NCBI RefSeq assembly: GCF_003459505.1
Contig: NZ_QRWD01000002.1
Span: 103,713 to 167,712 of the forward strand
Reading direction: 5' to 3'
Length of the DNA stretch: 64,000 nucleotides
Source: Collinsella sp. AF20-14LB
GTDB lineage: Bacteria; Actinomycetota; Coriobacteriia; Coriobacteriales; Coriobacteriaceae
This document shows, piece after piece, positions 26,773 through 35,803 of this stretch. The translations under genes were made by a program, and so were the position numbers. The number at the start of each line of letters is the position of its first letter. Position 1 is the stretch's first letter. The notes beneath the pieces were generated by a model. The model saw only the letters and a list, made by a program, of their open reading frames with translations. It made no database searches and was not told the origin of the DNA.

Positions 26773-27042
26773 CTACATCACCATGTTCAGCGCTTTCACA
26801 AATTCCTGGGCCTTCGCACGGCTACTCAGGCTAAAGACGCAAGCGGTCAACAGCCTGTTACGCAGGAAAACGTCGCGACCCTTGATCCTGTTGACCCCCG
26901 TGATGTCCTTAAGGTAGACAATCTCGGTGTGCCTGCCGCCAAAAGTGCCCTTCTTGAGCACCTCGATACGATTGGGGTAGATCTTAACGTCTTTAAACCT
27001 ACCCGAACCTTTGTCCTGGAATAGCAGCGTGTTGTTGTCCAT
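26773..27042 (-). CDS. Small PH-like domain protein, unknown function
   Basis: An 89-residue protein beginning MDNNTLLFQDKGSGRF. The beta-strand pattern KDVKIYPNRIEVLKKG, then EIVYLKDITGVNR, and a closing helix (SRAKAQEFVKALNMV) resemble a minimal bacterial PH/GRAM-type domain. The ATG at 27042 has GGGAG eight bases upstream; the earlier GTG at 27087 has none. It has no membrane segment and no clear operon partner. It lies convergent with the PI-PLC-like gene and divergent from the DUF1016 gene. Confidence 0.6.
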   Translation of the reverse strand: MDNNTLLFQDKGSGRFKDVKIYPNRIEVLKKGTFGGRHTEIVYLKDITGVNRIKGRDVFLRNRLLTACVFSLSSRAKAQEFVKALNMVM

Positions 27043-27210
27043 ACGCGTCACTCCCGTGGGGTTCGCTAAAACTGTCTCTATTGCCACATTTTAGTCACCG
27101 CAAGGCTCCCATGCGAAGGTGCCAGACAGCACAGCAATTCGTGTCCGCGCGAGGCTTTAAACTAGATGAGATAAAGATGCATTCCACAAGAGGAAAGTGG
27201 GGCGACAGTG

Positions 27211-28260
27211 ATGGGCGAACTGGTAAACCGTGGAGAATCGGCAATCGTGCCCGAAGGTTTTTACAAGCAGGTTTCCTCGATTCTCAACGCCGCTCGCGAC
27301 AAGGCCTATACCGCCGTTAACTTTGCGATGGTTGAGGCGTATTGGGAGATCGGCAAGAGCATAGTTGATGAGCAGGGCGGAGAGGAGCGCGCCAAGTATG
27401 GAGAGGCGCTGCTCAAGGCCCTCGCAATCAGACTTACCAAGGATTTTGGTAAAGGTTTTGAAGCAAGAGAGCTGCGCAAAATGCGTCAGTTCTATCTTGC
27501 ATTTCCAATTCGGGACTCACTGCGTCCCGAATTGAGCTGGACACATTACCGCAGGTTAATACGCATTCCTGACCCCGAAGCTCGCACCTGGTACATGAAC
27601 GAATGCGCCGACTCTCGCTGGAGCACGCGCCAGCTCGAACGCCAGATCAACACCATGTTCCGCGAGCGCCTGCTTGCCAGCAAGGACAAGGAGGCCGTCA
27701 CCCAGGAAATCCAAAAGAGCGCCCCGGCTCGTCGCCCCGAGGATATCATCCGCGACCCATATGTACTGGAGTTTTTAGGTTTCTCGGACGATACTGCGTT
27801 TCGCGAGAGCGATCTAGAGCAGGCGCTCATCACGCATCTTCAGAAGTTCCTGCTGGAGCTTGGCCGTGGTTTCGCTTTCGAGGCGCGCCAAAGGCGCATC
27901 ACCTTTGATGGGCGCCATTTCTATATTGACCTTGTGTTTTACAACTATCTGATGCGCTGCTTCGTGCTCATCGACCTTAAGACGGACGATCTTACGCACC
28001 AGGACCTGGGCCAGATGCAAATGTATGTGAACTACTACACGCGCGAGCTCATGAACGAAGGCGACAATCCGCCCATAGGCATCGTGCTCTGCGCGGACAA
28101 AAGCGATTCGATCGTCGAGTACACGCTGCCCGAAGACAACGACCAAGTGTTTGCCGCCAAATACCTGCCGTATCTTCCAAGCAAGGAAGAGCTGGCGCGC
28201 GAGCTGAGTGCCGAGTACCGCGCCATCAACGAAGCGACTAATGGCGAAGCGCAAGGGTAG
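27211..28260 (+). CDS. DUF1016 (YhcG-type) PD-(D/E)XK nuclease family protein
   Basis: A 349-residue protein with the two-part layout of this family. An N-terminal helical domain (about 10-150) includes AYWEIGKSIVDEQ and LRKMRQFYLAFP. A C-terminal nuclease-like domain follows. The metal-binding core reads IDLVFYN (about residue 235) and VLIDLKTDDL (about 253), with Asp in place of the usual Glu of ELK. The family is often found near restriction-modification or defence genes, but none is nearby. The ATG at 27211 is preferred over the adjacent upstream GTG. The gene ends against a truncated ADP-ribosylglycohydrolase, suggesting insertion at that site. Confidence 0.88.
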   Translation: MGELVNRGESAIVPEGFYKQVSSILNAARDKAYTAVNFAMVEAYWEIGKSIVDEQGGEERAKYGEALLKALAIRLTKDFGKGFEARELRKMRQFYLAFPIRDSLRPELSWTHYRRLIRIPDPEARTWYMNECADSRWSTRQLERQINTMFRERLLASKDKEAVTQEIQKSAPARRPEDIIRDPYVLEFLGFSDDTAFRESDLEQALITHLQKFLLELGRGFAFEARQRRITFDGRHFYIDLVFYNYLMRCFVLIDLKTDDLTHQDLGQMQMYVNYYTRELMNEGDNPPIGIVLCADKSDSIVEYTLPEDNDQVFAAKYLPYLPSKEELARELSAEYRAINEATNGEAQG

Positions 28261-28266
28261 CAGTGA

Positions 28267-28722
28267 GGCTCTAGCGAGCGCGACAACGGCAACGGATCGC
28301 TCATGCGCATCGCTCCCCTGGCGTTCACCGATGCGACAGACGAAGAGGTCAGCAAGGTCTCCGCGATTACGCACGCCCACAGAACGTCGACCGACGCATG
28401 CATCATATTTGTCGAGCTGATGAGGGATGTGATGAACGACGTGCCCCCCTCGTGGGCGCTCCATCTGAAAGGCGTGCCTGAGCAGGAGATCAGGTCGGGT
28501 GGCTTCGTGCGCGACACGCTTAAGGCAGCCACCTGGTGTTTCGTCAACACTAACAGCTACGAAGATTGCGTGCTTGCCGCCGTCAACCTAGGCGACGACA
28601 CCGACACCACCGCAGCCGTCGCCGGCGCCCTCGCCGGCACGGCATACGGTCTCAAAGCCATCCCACAGGAGTGGATCGACACTCTGCGCGGCAAAGAGCT
28701 GATTGAGAGCTGCCTGTTTTAA
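28267..28722 (+). pseudogene. ADP-ribosylglycohydrolase (DraG-like), 5'-truncated remnant
   Basis: Downstream of an in-frame stop at 28264-28266, the frame reads DNGNGSLMRIAPLAF, the family's conserved GNGSLMR motif. It later reads LGDDTDTTAAVAGALAGTAYG (about 28585-28650), the metal-binding GDDTDT block. These are the middle and end of an ADP-ribosylglycohydrolase. The N-terminal part with the first metal-binding residues is absent, replaced by the DUF1016 gene. An internal ATG at 28303 could give 139 residues but not an active enzyme. It is best read as a remnant left by rearrangement. Confidence 0.78.
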
Positions 28723-28754
28723 GGCGCCATTCAAGAAATAAGGCAGGAGGCATC

Positions 28755-28976
28755 ATGGAGAGGAAGATCGCAAATATAGACGAGTTCCAAGTGGACGAAA
28801 ACGGAATTCCGCTATTTCCAGTAGGACTGAAGGAGGAAACCAGCCTCTATGTCCTCCCCGACGGGCGTTACCTCCCCTGCGGGGTCTACAGGACCGCGGA
28901 CGGCGGTTCGATCATTTATGAGCCATCCGAACTAAGCTTCTTCGGGCAGATGCTTGCTCAATTCAAAGAGAACTAG
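28755..28976 (+). CDS. Small hypothetical protein (73 aa)
   Basis: The sequence MERKIANIDEFQVDENGIP and LPDGRYLPCGVYRTADGGSI suggest a compact beta-rich fold, with a helix at the end (ELSFFGQMLAQFKEN). AGGCAGGAGG lies at good spacing before the ATG, which argues that it is translated. It starts 32 bp after the glycohydrolase remnant. No family is recognised, no signal or membrane segment is seen, and no partner gene is obvious. Confidence 0.6.
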   Translation: MERKIANIDEFQVDENGIPLFPVGLKEETSLYVLPDGRYLPCGVYRTADGGSIIYEPSELSFFGQMLAQFKEN

Positions 28977-29119
28977 AGGCTTGATTGCCCGTTAGATCGA
29001 CACTGCTCCAAGCCATGGGGCGGGTAGGATGTCTCCCGCCGCGGCCTGTGAGGTAGAATTACGACTGCCGCGGAATCCGCCTGCGGGCAACGCTCCGATC
29101 TCCGATTGGGGTGAAGCCT

Positions 29120-29212
29120 ATGAACTTGTTTCTTGAAATCCTGCGCCTCTCGATGTATGTAACCGGCATCGTCCGGAACCTCTACTCGATCTGGCGGGAA
29201 TATAAGCAGTAA
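29120..29212 (+). CDS. Very small hydrophobic/amphipathic peptide (30 aa)
   Basis: MNLFLEILRLSMYVTGIVRN continues to a charged end (REYKQ). TGGGGTGAAG upstream of the ATG is a usable ribosome-binding site, and a perfect 10-bp hairpin follows 22 bp after the stop. Size, hydrophobic-then-charged pattern and isolated setting resemble type I toxin peptides, but no antisense RNA can be shown. The 29213-29489 interval beyond it is AT-rich, and I see no gene there. Confidence 0.4.
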   Translation: MNLFLEILRLSMYVTGIVRNLYSIWREYKQ

Positions 29213-29234
29213 CGGATAGCGAAGGGAGTCATGC

Positions 29235-29260
29235 AAAGGGCCGGTCGCACCCGGCCCTTT
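29235..29260 (+). terminator. Perfect hairpin after the 30-aa ORF
   Basis: AAAGGGCCGG and CCGGCCCTTT arms enclose TCGCAC. There is no long T-tract beyond the stem's own TTT. Confidence 0.6.
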
Positions 29261-29489
29261 AGACGATAGTACCTGCGTTGCCCGCGCTTCCAAAGTTGAC
29301 CGACTGAGGAGCGGGTTCCGCGGCACATCCTGATTTTACCCAGTGGCAAGGCTCTTTTACAGCCGTTCCACCGTTTATTTACATCCGCCAATCAAGACGA
29401 GGCTACTACGCACCTTTATTACACACGATGTTTTCAGCCTGGTATAAACAAGTTCAATAATAGAATGCAAATCCAACCATCGTGTCTGA

Positions 29490-29594
29490 TTACGAAAGGA
29501 TTTTTGCCTTTTCTGCAGCAAACTCTTCCTCGGTAAGTACTCCACTCTCACGCAGTGCTGCAAGCCTCTCAAGCCTTGCAACTACATCAACCAC
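29490..29594 (-). pseudogene. SHOCT domain segment, out of frame with the upstream gene
   Basis: This minus-strand frame lacks a start codon. It reads VVDVVARLERLAAL, then RESGVLTEEEFAAEK, and ends AKILS. LxxLxxLxxxGxLTEEEFxxxK is the SHOCT signature, normally found at protein C-termini. It continues directly past the end of the 29587-29958 ORF in a frame shifted by one base. The ORF is therefore probably a frameshifted version of a longer protein, or a site of programmed +1 frameshifting. Confidence 0.7.
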
Positions 29595-29958
29595 TATCCG
29601 CCAGCGTCTCAATAGTCTGTGAAACCTGCGGATACCGCTCGAGCTCCTTCGATAGGGCATCGACTATCTTGGCAATATTCTTTGCATTTTTGCCCCCGTT
29701 TAATACGTTTGCCCTGACCTTAGATGACGACTTGACAGTAACGCCAGATCCGCCTTCAACTGGAACAACCGAAATACTGATATTTTCGCCCCAAGACCAA
29801 AGGCTCATACCAATCTCGGCTGCAACTGTTCTTGTTGTGGGCGATGCACTATCAACTTTTACTTTAGGCAGCTTTTCCATAGCTGCCTTCAAGGCATTAA
29901 ACGTGTCGTCAGGAGAATACGGTACCTGAAGCTGAAGCTGCTGATCCGCAAAACCCAT
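29587..29958 (-). CDS. Hypothetical protein, N-terminal part of a frameshifted SHOCT-domain protein
   Basis: A 123-residue ORF beginning MGFADQQLQLQVPYSPDDTFNAL. It has an alpha-beta pattern (KLPKVKVDSASPTTRTVAAEIG, then NISISVVPVEGGSGVTVKSSSKV) and a closing helix ending ETLADSG. The pattern resembles small bacterial START-like or DUF1499-like folds, without firm assignment. A SHOCT domain follows immediately in another frame, so the intact ancestor was about 155 residues. The region is AT-richer than the housekeeping genes on either side. Confidence 0.6.
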   Translation of the reverse strand: MGFADQQLQLQVPYSPDDTFNALKAAMEKLPKVKVDSASPTTRTVAAEIGMSLWSWGENISISVVPVEGGSGVTVKSSSKVRANVLNGGKNAKNIAKIVDALSKELERYPQVSQTIETLADSG

Positions 29959-30074
29959 AATCTGGCCTCCGCTTCTTACAAGATTAAGGCTATCGGCAAT
30001 GGTAGCACGTTCCCAGCAGTCTTAAGTTCGTCTCATGACCTTGCGATGCAGCCCGACGCCCCGGCACCACTCCC

Positions 30075-31412
30075 CTACTTACCAAAAATCACAGCGAACA
30101 ATCCCTTGCGTTTGGGCTTTTCTTCTCGGTAGGAACCCTCAGCTGCCGCTGCAACCTGGCGCGGTTGCTCGCCACCTCCACGGCGCACGATCTGGTATAG
30201 GAAGGGCGATTTAACGTATTTGACCTCGATGGGCGTGGCATGCACGGTACTTTCGCCGGACAGATGCAGACTCGGATTGAGCGACGCCACCACATGCGTC
30301 TCGCGCTTGTCGCTAAACACCACCGCTGCCGCGCGGCTCGTCTGGCCGTTTACGGCAATGCGCACCTGCTCGCCATCGCGGCTGTCCGTCGCCGGACGAT
30401 CGACAAAGTAGACCGGCACCATCACCAGACCGTCCTTTTGCTTGCGGGCCTTGCGCGCCCACATGCGAATGCTCTTTTTATTGAGCCCCAGTACCGCCTC
30501 GGCATCGTTGCCGGCAATGTCGAGCGCCAACTTATCAATGACCACCTGGTCCTTGGTAGACGCATCGACGGAGACAACGCGAAAGTCACCTTCCTGCATG
30601 GCCGGGTCAAACGGCCCAACCTTGGCAAAGTCCCACGGCTCCAAAATGCCCATAAGGCGAACATCCAGATAGTTTGCCCTGGGGTATGCCCAGTCGAGCA
30701 CCTCGTAGTACACCAAGGTCTCCTTGCTCAGGCCCTTGCCCGGGAAGCTCGCCATCATACGCAGGTCCGCCAGCGCCATGGGGAAATAGAAGAGCATCAT
30801 GTCGTTTTGGATCGCGTCTTCCACGTCGTGCCCGGCAAAGGCATCCGGGTACTGGCGCACCAGCTGCAGCGCGTTGGCACGTGCCTGCTGCGGTGAGATT
30901 TCGCAGGGAATACCCTGCCCCGGTACATACTCCGCACCCACGCCCATGGTCAGACGTTTGCTAAACGTACCGGGCTTGAGCAGGTCGGCAATGCCGATCT
31001 TGTTGCCGCAGGACGGGCACTCAAACACACGCTGCGTTGACTCGCCCTCAAAGGACGCGCCGCAGAAGGGGCAGGGAATGCTCACGTGCGTGGCTTCTTG
31101 GAACTCCTGCGCCGTGCCGCGGTCCTCCCATAGCAGATGCTCCAGAACCGACTGATTGCGCCAGTGCGAATTAAAGAAATACCAGTCCGGGTCCTCCGGG
31201 CGCTCGAGTTGCGACACATGCGTGAGCTTGAGCAGTCCATCCACCACCGTCAACGGCGTATGGCGAATGCCCAAAGCGCTCTTGGGCTCTCCGGCGTCCG
31301 CCTGCCACGGAATGACCGCACCGCAATAAGCGCACTCAAAGCTGCGCTTAGCTTGGTGCGAGTACATAGGGCCGCCGCAGTTTTGACATTTAATGGCAAA
31401 CATCTCGTCCAT
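30075..31412 (-). CDS. Double zinc-ribbon protein, unknown function
   Basis: The protein has 445 residues. The ATG at 31412 (MDEMFAIKC) is chosen because AAAGGAGG lies eight bases upstream. Two zinc-ribbon motifs are clear: CQNCGG..CAYCG (about residues 9-30) and CPFCG..CPSCG (about 115-138). The rest is a large domain with no recognised signature (DMMLFYFPMALADLRMM, YYEVLDWAYPRANYLDVRLMG), and a basic tail (EEKPKRKGLFAVIFGK). The ribbons suggest a role in binding nucleic acid or protein partners. No membrane segment is seen, and the gene stands alone. Confidence 0.7.
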   Translation of the reverse strand: MDEMFAIKCQNCGGPMYSHQAKRSFECAYCGAVIPWQADAGEPKSALGIRHTPLTVVDGLLKLTHVSQLERPEDPDWYFFNSHWRNQSVLEHLLWEDRGTAQEFQEATHVSIPCPFCGASFEGESTQRVFECPSCGNKIGIADLLKPGTFSKRLTMGVGAEYVPGQGIPCEISPQQARANALQLVRQYPDAFAGHDVEDAIQNDMMLFYFPMALADLRMMASFPGKGLSKETLVYYEVLDWAYPRANYLDVRLMGILEPWDFAKVGPFDPAMQEGDFRVVSVDASTKDQVVIDKLALDIAGNDAEAVLGLNKKSIRMWARKARKQKDGLVMVPVYFVDRPATDSRDGEQVRIAVNGQTSRAAAVVFSDKRETHVVASLNPSLHLSGESTVHATPIEVKYVKSPFLYQIVRRGGGEQPRQVAAAAEGSYREEKPKRKGLFAVIFGK

Positions 31413-31630
31413 GGAAACGTCCTCCTTTGCACAGGGGCTGTCGACGTTAAGTATGTCGAGCAAACAGGCACATGCCCATACCCATGTGGCCCAAAATGGA
31501 CCACCCAGGCAGACGAGAAGGCTCGCTCGTTAGCACCGGCAGACTATTGCTGCATTTTCTGAGCATCGGTGCACGGCGCCCCCGCGCGAGCTACACTATC
31601 CCCTTAAACATGATTGTGAGGACGACCGCT

Positions 31631-32812
31631 ATGCTATTTGTAAATCGGCTGGTACATACGCTTGTTCCCGGCAGCGAGGGCGAGCCGGTCGATGCCTCCT
31701 GCCGCACCAACGCGGGCTTCGCCGCAAGCCTCATCTGCATTGGCCTCAACATCACCCTGTGCCTGGCCAAGGGCATCGCAGGCCTGCTCGCCGGCTCCGT
31801 CTCCCTCATCGCCGACGCTTTCAACAACCTCTCCGATGCCTCGAGCAACATCGTGAGCCTGCTCGGGTTCCGCCTTGCCAGCCGCCCTGCAGACGAAGGC
31901 CACCCCTATGGCCACGGCCGCTACGAGTACCTAGCCGGCTTGTTTGTCGCCGTCCTGGTTTGCGCCGTCGGCATCAACCTGATCCTCGAGTCGGTCACTA
32001 AGATCATCAAGCCCTCCCCCACCGCCTACACGCTGGTCTCCCTAGCCGCTCTCGTCTTGTCCATGCTCGTCAAATTCTGGATGGCCGCATTCAACCGTGC
32101 GCTGGGCAACCGTATCGATTCCGAAACACTCATCGCCACAGCACAGGACTCCAAAAACGACGTCATCACCTCGGGATCGGTCCTGGCCGCAGCGCTTATT
32201 TCGCAGACGACCGGCTTTGACCTTGACGGCTGGGCGGGCCTGGGCGTGGGCGTCTTCATCTGCATCAGTGGCATGGGCCTGGTGCGCGACGCCATCAGCC
32301 CGTTGCTGGGGCAAGCGCCCGACCCCAAGCTCGTCCAGGCAATCCGCGACAAGATCATGTCCTATCCGCAGGTCTTGGGCACACACGACCTGATGGTGCA
32401 CGACTACGGCCCCGGTCGTCAGTTTGCCAGCGCCCACGTGGAGATGCCCGGCGAGGGCGACGCGTTTGAACATCACGAGATCCTGGACACCATCGAGCAC
32501 GACATCAAGCGCCAGATGGGCATTGGCATCACGTTGCACTGCGACCCCATCGCCACCACCGGCGACGACCTACGCGGCTGGGTCAAGCGTGGCGTTACGC
32601 AGATCGATCCCGCGCTCTCCATCCACGACCTGCACGAGCACGACGGGTTCGTTTCGTTTGACCTTGTGCGTCCCGACGGCTTTGACATATCCGACGAGGA
32701 GCTGCTGGAGCTCGTCACGCGCATCGTGCACGAGCGCCGACCCAATGCCTCATGCGTCGTTACGTTTGACTCGGGCTTTAGCTCGCCCGACCGTCCGGCC
32801 GAGCAGCTGTAG
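31631..32812 (+). CDS. Cation diffusion facilitator (CDF) family metal efflux protein
   Basis: A 393-residue CDF transporter, exporting divalent metals such as Zn, Mn or Fe by proton exchange. The first metal-site helix has DAFNNLSDASSN (about residues 62-73). The second has AQDSKNDVITS near residue 176. HPYGHGRYEYLAG, between the second and third helices, is a strong family signature. About six membrane helices precede a cytoplasmic C-terminal domain. The ATG at 31631 has GTGAGGA upstream and places the first helix properly; earlier in-frame ATGs add a non-homologous leader. The C-terminal domain is longer than usual and may be a doubled regulatory domain. Confidence 0.88.
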   Translation: MLFVNRLVHTLVPGSEGEPVDASCRTNAGFAASLICIGLNITLCLAKGIAGLLAGSVSLIADAFNNLSDASSNIVSLLGFRLASRPADEGHPYGHGRYEYLAGLFVAVLVCAVGINLILESVTKIIKPSPTAYTLVSLAALVLSMLVKFWMAAFNRALGNRIDSETLIATAQDSKNDVITSGSVLAAALISQTTGFDLDGWAGLGVGVFICISGMGLVRDAISPLLGQAPDPKLVQAIRDKIMSYPQVLGTHDLMVHDYGPGRQFASAHVEMPGEGDAFEHHEILDTIEHDIKRQMGIGITLHCDPIATTGDDLRGWVKRGVTQIDPALSIHDLHEHDGFVSFDLVRPDGFDISDEELLELVTRIVHERRPNASCVVTFDSGFSSPDRPAEQL

Positions 32813-32824
32813 CCCGCTTAACAG

Positions 32825-33814
32825 CTAGTTTCCCTGCGTGCCCGAGATGCCGTTTTGTAGGGCGTTCCAGGCATCCGTCGCCATGCCGCCCAAGTTCTGA
32901 GCGGTGTCGCCCAGGTTCTGGGCCGTGTCGCCCAGCTCTTGGGCCTTATCCCCAAGCTCCTGTGCCTTGTTGCTCAAGTCCTCCAACGTATTGGAACTCG
33001 AGCTGTCGGTACCGCTTTGGCCGTCGGGTGAGTTGCCCGAGCTATTCTTGTGCGTGAGTTGAATTTCGAGGTTGCCGCTGTCGTTATAGTAAGCAGAAGT
33101 AACGACCCAGTTGGCATCGATGACGGGCGTTGAGCCATCATCAGTCAGGACCACGGCATTCGAAAGATTGGCGCCGCGCGACTTGAGGAGCTTCTTGGCG
33201 TTGGACCAGTACTGCCCCGGGATATCGCTCAGATCGACGGTGCTAGACGAGGCGGACTCGGTTTGCTCGGCAGCGGTATCAGCCGTTGAACTCCCTCGCT
33301 TGTTGAGCATGCCCGACACAATGGCAAACACAACCGACAGCGCAAAGAAGATCGCCAGCACGATGAGGATCTTCTTGATCACGCTCGACGAACGCGACGG
33401 CTTCTTCTCCTCGTCCTCGCCATATTGCGGAATCGACTTGGGGTACTCGCGATACGGCTCGCGCGACTCGTAGCGAGGCTGCGCCGTGCGAGGCATATAC
33501 GTCGTCTGCTGAGGCTGCGGAATGGGATTTTGCGGCAGGTCATCATAGGGATTCGGCGTCGAGGCGGCATAAGAATCCTGCGGCGCGTAATCAAACGGGT
33601 CCGGAGCTGCGTCGCCATAGGAGCCTTGCGAAGATACAGCATAAGAATCCCGCGCTGTGTCGCCATAGCCCATAACCCGGGTTGGCTCGGCAGAAGGCTG
33701 CGTCGCGGCGGGGTCGGTATAACCGGGGTTGGGAACAACGCGGGTCGCATCGGCGCTATCGCCAGCCTGCGCGGAACCGTAGCCGCCCATCACGGTTGTC
33801 TTGTCCTGATCCAT
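32825..33814 (-). CDS. Single-pass membrane protein with low-complexity N-terminus and heptad-like C-terminal repeats
   Basis: The protein has 329 residues. The first 130 are cytoplasmic, rich in Tyr, Pro, Gln and Asp. A membrane helix follows (IKKILIVLAIFFALSVVFAIV, about 147-167). A small extracellular domain (about 195-255) contains DIPGQYWSNAKKLLKSRGAN, resembling PASTA-type folds only loosely. The C-terminus has repeated seven-residue units (AQELGDK, AQELGDT, AQNLGDT) that would form a coiled helix. No function is recognised. It is convergent with the CDF gene, 12 bp away. Confidence 0.75.
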   Translation of the reverse strand: MDQDKTTVMGGYGSAQAGDSADATRVVPNPGYTDPAATQPSAEPTRVMGYGDTARDSYAVSSQGSYGDAAPDPFDYAPQDSYAASTPNPYDDLPQNPIPQPQQTTYMPRTAQPRYESREPYREYPKSIPQYGEDEEKKPSRSSSVIKKILIVLAIFFALSVVFAIVSGMLNKRGSSTADTAAEQTESASSSTVDLSDIPGQYWSNAKKLLKSRGANLSNAVVLTDDGSTPVIDANWVVTSAYYNDSGNLEIQLTHKNSSGNSPDGQSGTDSSSSNTLEDLSNKAQELGDKAQELGDTAQNLGDTAQNLGGMATDAWNALQNGISGTQGN

Positions 33815-33924
33815 GCAACGATTCCTTTCCGTCGCCCGTAAGCATCAAGTTATCCATGCATTCTACCCGCGCAAAAGCCCATGATGGGCAAAGCCCGTCG
33901 GTATCTACAAGACAAGCGCGGCTA

Positions 33925-33962
33925 GAAACAAAAGCCCCGCCGTGCTGTGGGGCACGGCGGGG
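33925..33962 (-). terminator. Rho-independent terminator of fhs
   Basis: Perfect 10-bp arms CCCCGCCGTG and CACGGCGGGG. On the minus strand the stem runs into CTTTTGTTTC, 30 bp after the fhs stop. Confidence 0.9.
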
Positions 33963-33991
33963 CGGACAGGCGGCAATAACGTCGCTCTTGC

Positions 33992-35659
33992 CTAGAACAG
34001 ACCGGTGATGTTGCCGTCGTTGTCGACGTCGATGTTCTCGGCCGCGGGCACCTTGGGCAGGCCCGGCATGGTCAGAACACTGCCGGTCAGCGCGACCACA
34101 AAGTGGGCGCCGGCAGAAACCTTGAGCTCGCGCACCGTGATGCGGAAGTTCTCGGGAGCGCCCAGGGCCTTGGCGTTGTCGCTAAAGCTGTACTGCGTCT
34201 TGGCGACGCACACCGGCAGGTTGCCAAAGCCGTTCTCGCGCAGCTCGGCGAGCTGGCGCTTGGCGGCCGGCGTAAAGTCAACGCCGTCGGCGCGGTAGAC
34301 CTTGGTGGCAACGGCCTCGAGGGCATCAGCGACATCAGCGCCGTCCTCATAGGCAAACTTGAGCTCGCTCGGCTGCTCAATCAGACGCATGACCTCATCG
34401 GCAAGCTCGAGCGCGCCCTCGCCGCCCTTGGCCCAGACCTCAGAAAGCTTAACGTTGACGCCGAGCTTCTGGCACTCGGACTCGATGAGCGCAAGCTCGG
34501 CCTCGGTGTCCGCCGGGAAGCGGTTGATGGCGACTACGCAGGGCAGACCATAAACGTTCTGGATGTTGTCGACGTGACGCAGCAGGTTGGGCATGCCGGC
34601 CTTGAGTGCCTCGAGGTTCTCCTCGTTGAGGTCGGCCTTGGCGACGCCACCGTTGTACTTCAGCGCACGAGCGGTCGCGACGACCACGACGGCGCTGGGG
34701 CGAACGCCCGTCATACGGCACTTGATGTCGAGGAACTTCTCGGCACCCAGATCGGCACCGAAGCCGGCCTCGGTAATGGCAACATCGCCAAAGCGCATCG
34801 CCATACGCGTGGCCATGATAGAGTTGCAGCCGTGGGCGATGTTGGCGAAGGGACCGCCGTGGACAAACGCGGGCGTGCCCTCGAGCGTTTGCACCAGGTT
34901 GGGCTTGAGCGCGTCCTTAAGCAACGCGGCCATGGCACCCTGGGCCTTAAGGTCGCGGGCACGGACGGGCTCGCCGGCAAAGCTGTAGCCGACGACGATC
35001 TCGCCCAGGCGCTCCTTGAGGTCGCTGATACTCGTAGACAGGCACAGGATTGCCATGACCTCGGAGGCGACGGTGATATCGAAGCCGTCCTCGCGCGGCA
35101 CGCCCTGGGCCTTACCGCCAATACCGTCGATGACGTGGCGCAGCTGACGGTCGTTCATATCGACGACGCGCTTCCAAGTGATGCGCTTAACGTCGATACC
35201 GAGCTGGTTGCCCTGCTGGATGTGGTTATCAAGCATGGCGGCCAGCAGGTTATTGGCGGCACCGATAGCGTGGAAGTCGCCGGTAAAGTGCAGGTTGATA
35301 TCCTCCATGGGGATGACCTGAGCCCAGCCGCCGCCGGCAGCACCGCCCTTAACGCCAAAGACAGGGCCGAGCGAAGGCTCGCGCAGGGCCACGGCACTCT
35401 TGACGCCGCGACGACGCAGGCCATCGGCCAGACCGATGGTCGTGGTGGTCTTGCCCTCGCCCGCAGGCGTTGGGTTGATAGCGGTCACGAGGACGAGCTT
35501 GGCCTGGTGATCAGTCGGCTCGTTGAGCAGTGAATAGTCGACCTTAGCCTTGTCGAAGCCGTACGGAATAAGGTGCTTAACGTCGACGCCGGCGTTCTTG
35601 GCCACCTCGGTAATAGGCAGCGGCGTGACAGAACGTGCGATTTCGATGTCAGTAGGCAT
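33992..35659 (-). CDS. fhs: Formate--tetrahydrofolate ligase
   Basis: A 555-residue ATP-dependent ligase that makes 10-formyl-THF from formate and THF. The ATG at 35659 ([10 protein letters not shown]) follows GAAAGGA and gives the family length. The P-loop [14 protein letters not shown] lies near residue 65, followed by the conserved [19 protein letters not shown] block. Other family segments are [13 protein letters not shown] and [14 protein letters not shown]. It works with FchA and FolD, both encoded in this window, to form methylene-THF. The gene is monocistronic with a strong terminator. Confidence 0.97.
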   Translation of the reverse strand: MPTDIEIARSVTPLPITEVAKNAGVDVKHLIPYGFDKAKVDYSLLNEPTDHQAKLVLVTAINPTPAGEGKTTTTIGLADGLRRRGVKSAVALREPSLGPVFGVKGGAAGGGWAQVIPMEDINLHFTGDFHAIGAANNLLAAMLDNHIQQGNQLGIDVKRITWKRVVDMNDRQLRHVIDGIGGKAQGVPREDGFDITVASEVMAILCLSTSISDLKERLGEIVVGYSFAGEPVRARDLKAQGAMAALLKDALKPNLVQTLEGTPAFVHGGPFANIAHGCNSIMATRMAMRFGDVAITEAGFGADLGAEKFLDIKCRMTGVRPSAVVVVATARALKYNGGVAKADLNEENLEALKAGMPNLLRHVDNIQNVYGLPCVVAINRFPADTEAELALIESECQKLGVNVKLSEVWAKGGEGALELADEVMRLIEQPSELKFAYEDGADVADALEAVATKVYRADGVDFTPAAKRQLAELRENGFGNLPVCVAKTQYSFSDNAKALGAPENFRITVRELKVSAGAHFVVALTGSVLTMPGLPKVPAAENIDVDNDGNITGLF

Positions 35660-35803
35660 GGGCGGTCCTTTCGTTACCGGATGAGAAAAAGACCAATTCA
35701 GCATAGCACGGGCGCGCAATAGTAAAACGCCCATAACCGATGAACGGCGATATGTTTACCCGATGCCCGGCGATAGCCCAACAGCCCGCCAAAACAAAGC
35801 GCC

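Noticed and set aside
34103..35533. 476-codon open frame opposite fhs
   Set aside because: Antisense shadow of fhs, which has full family motifs.
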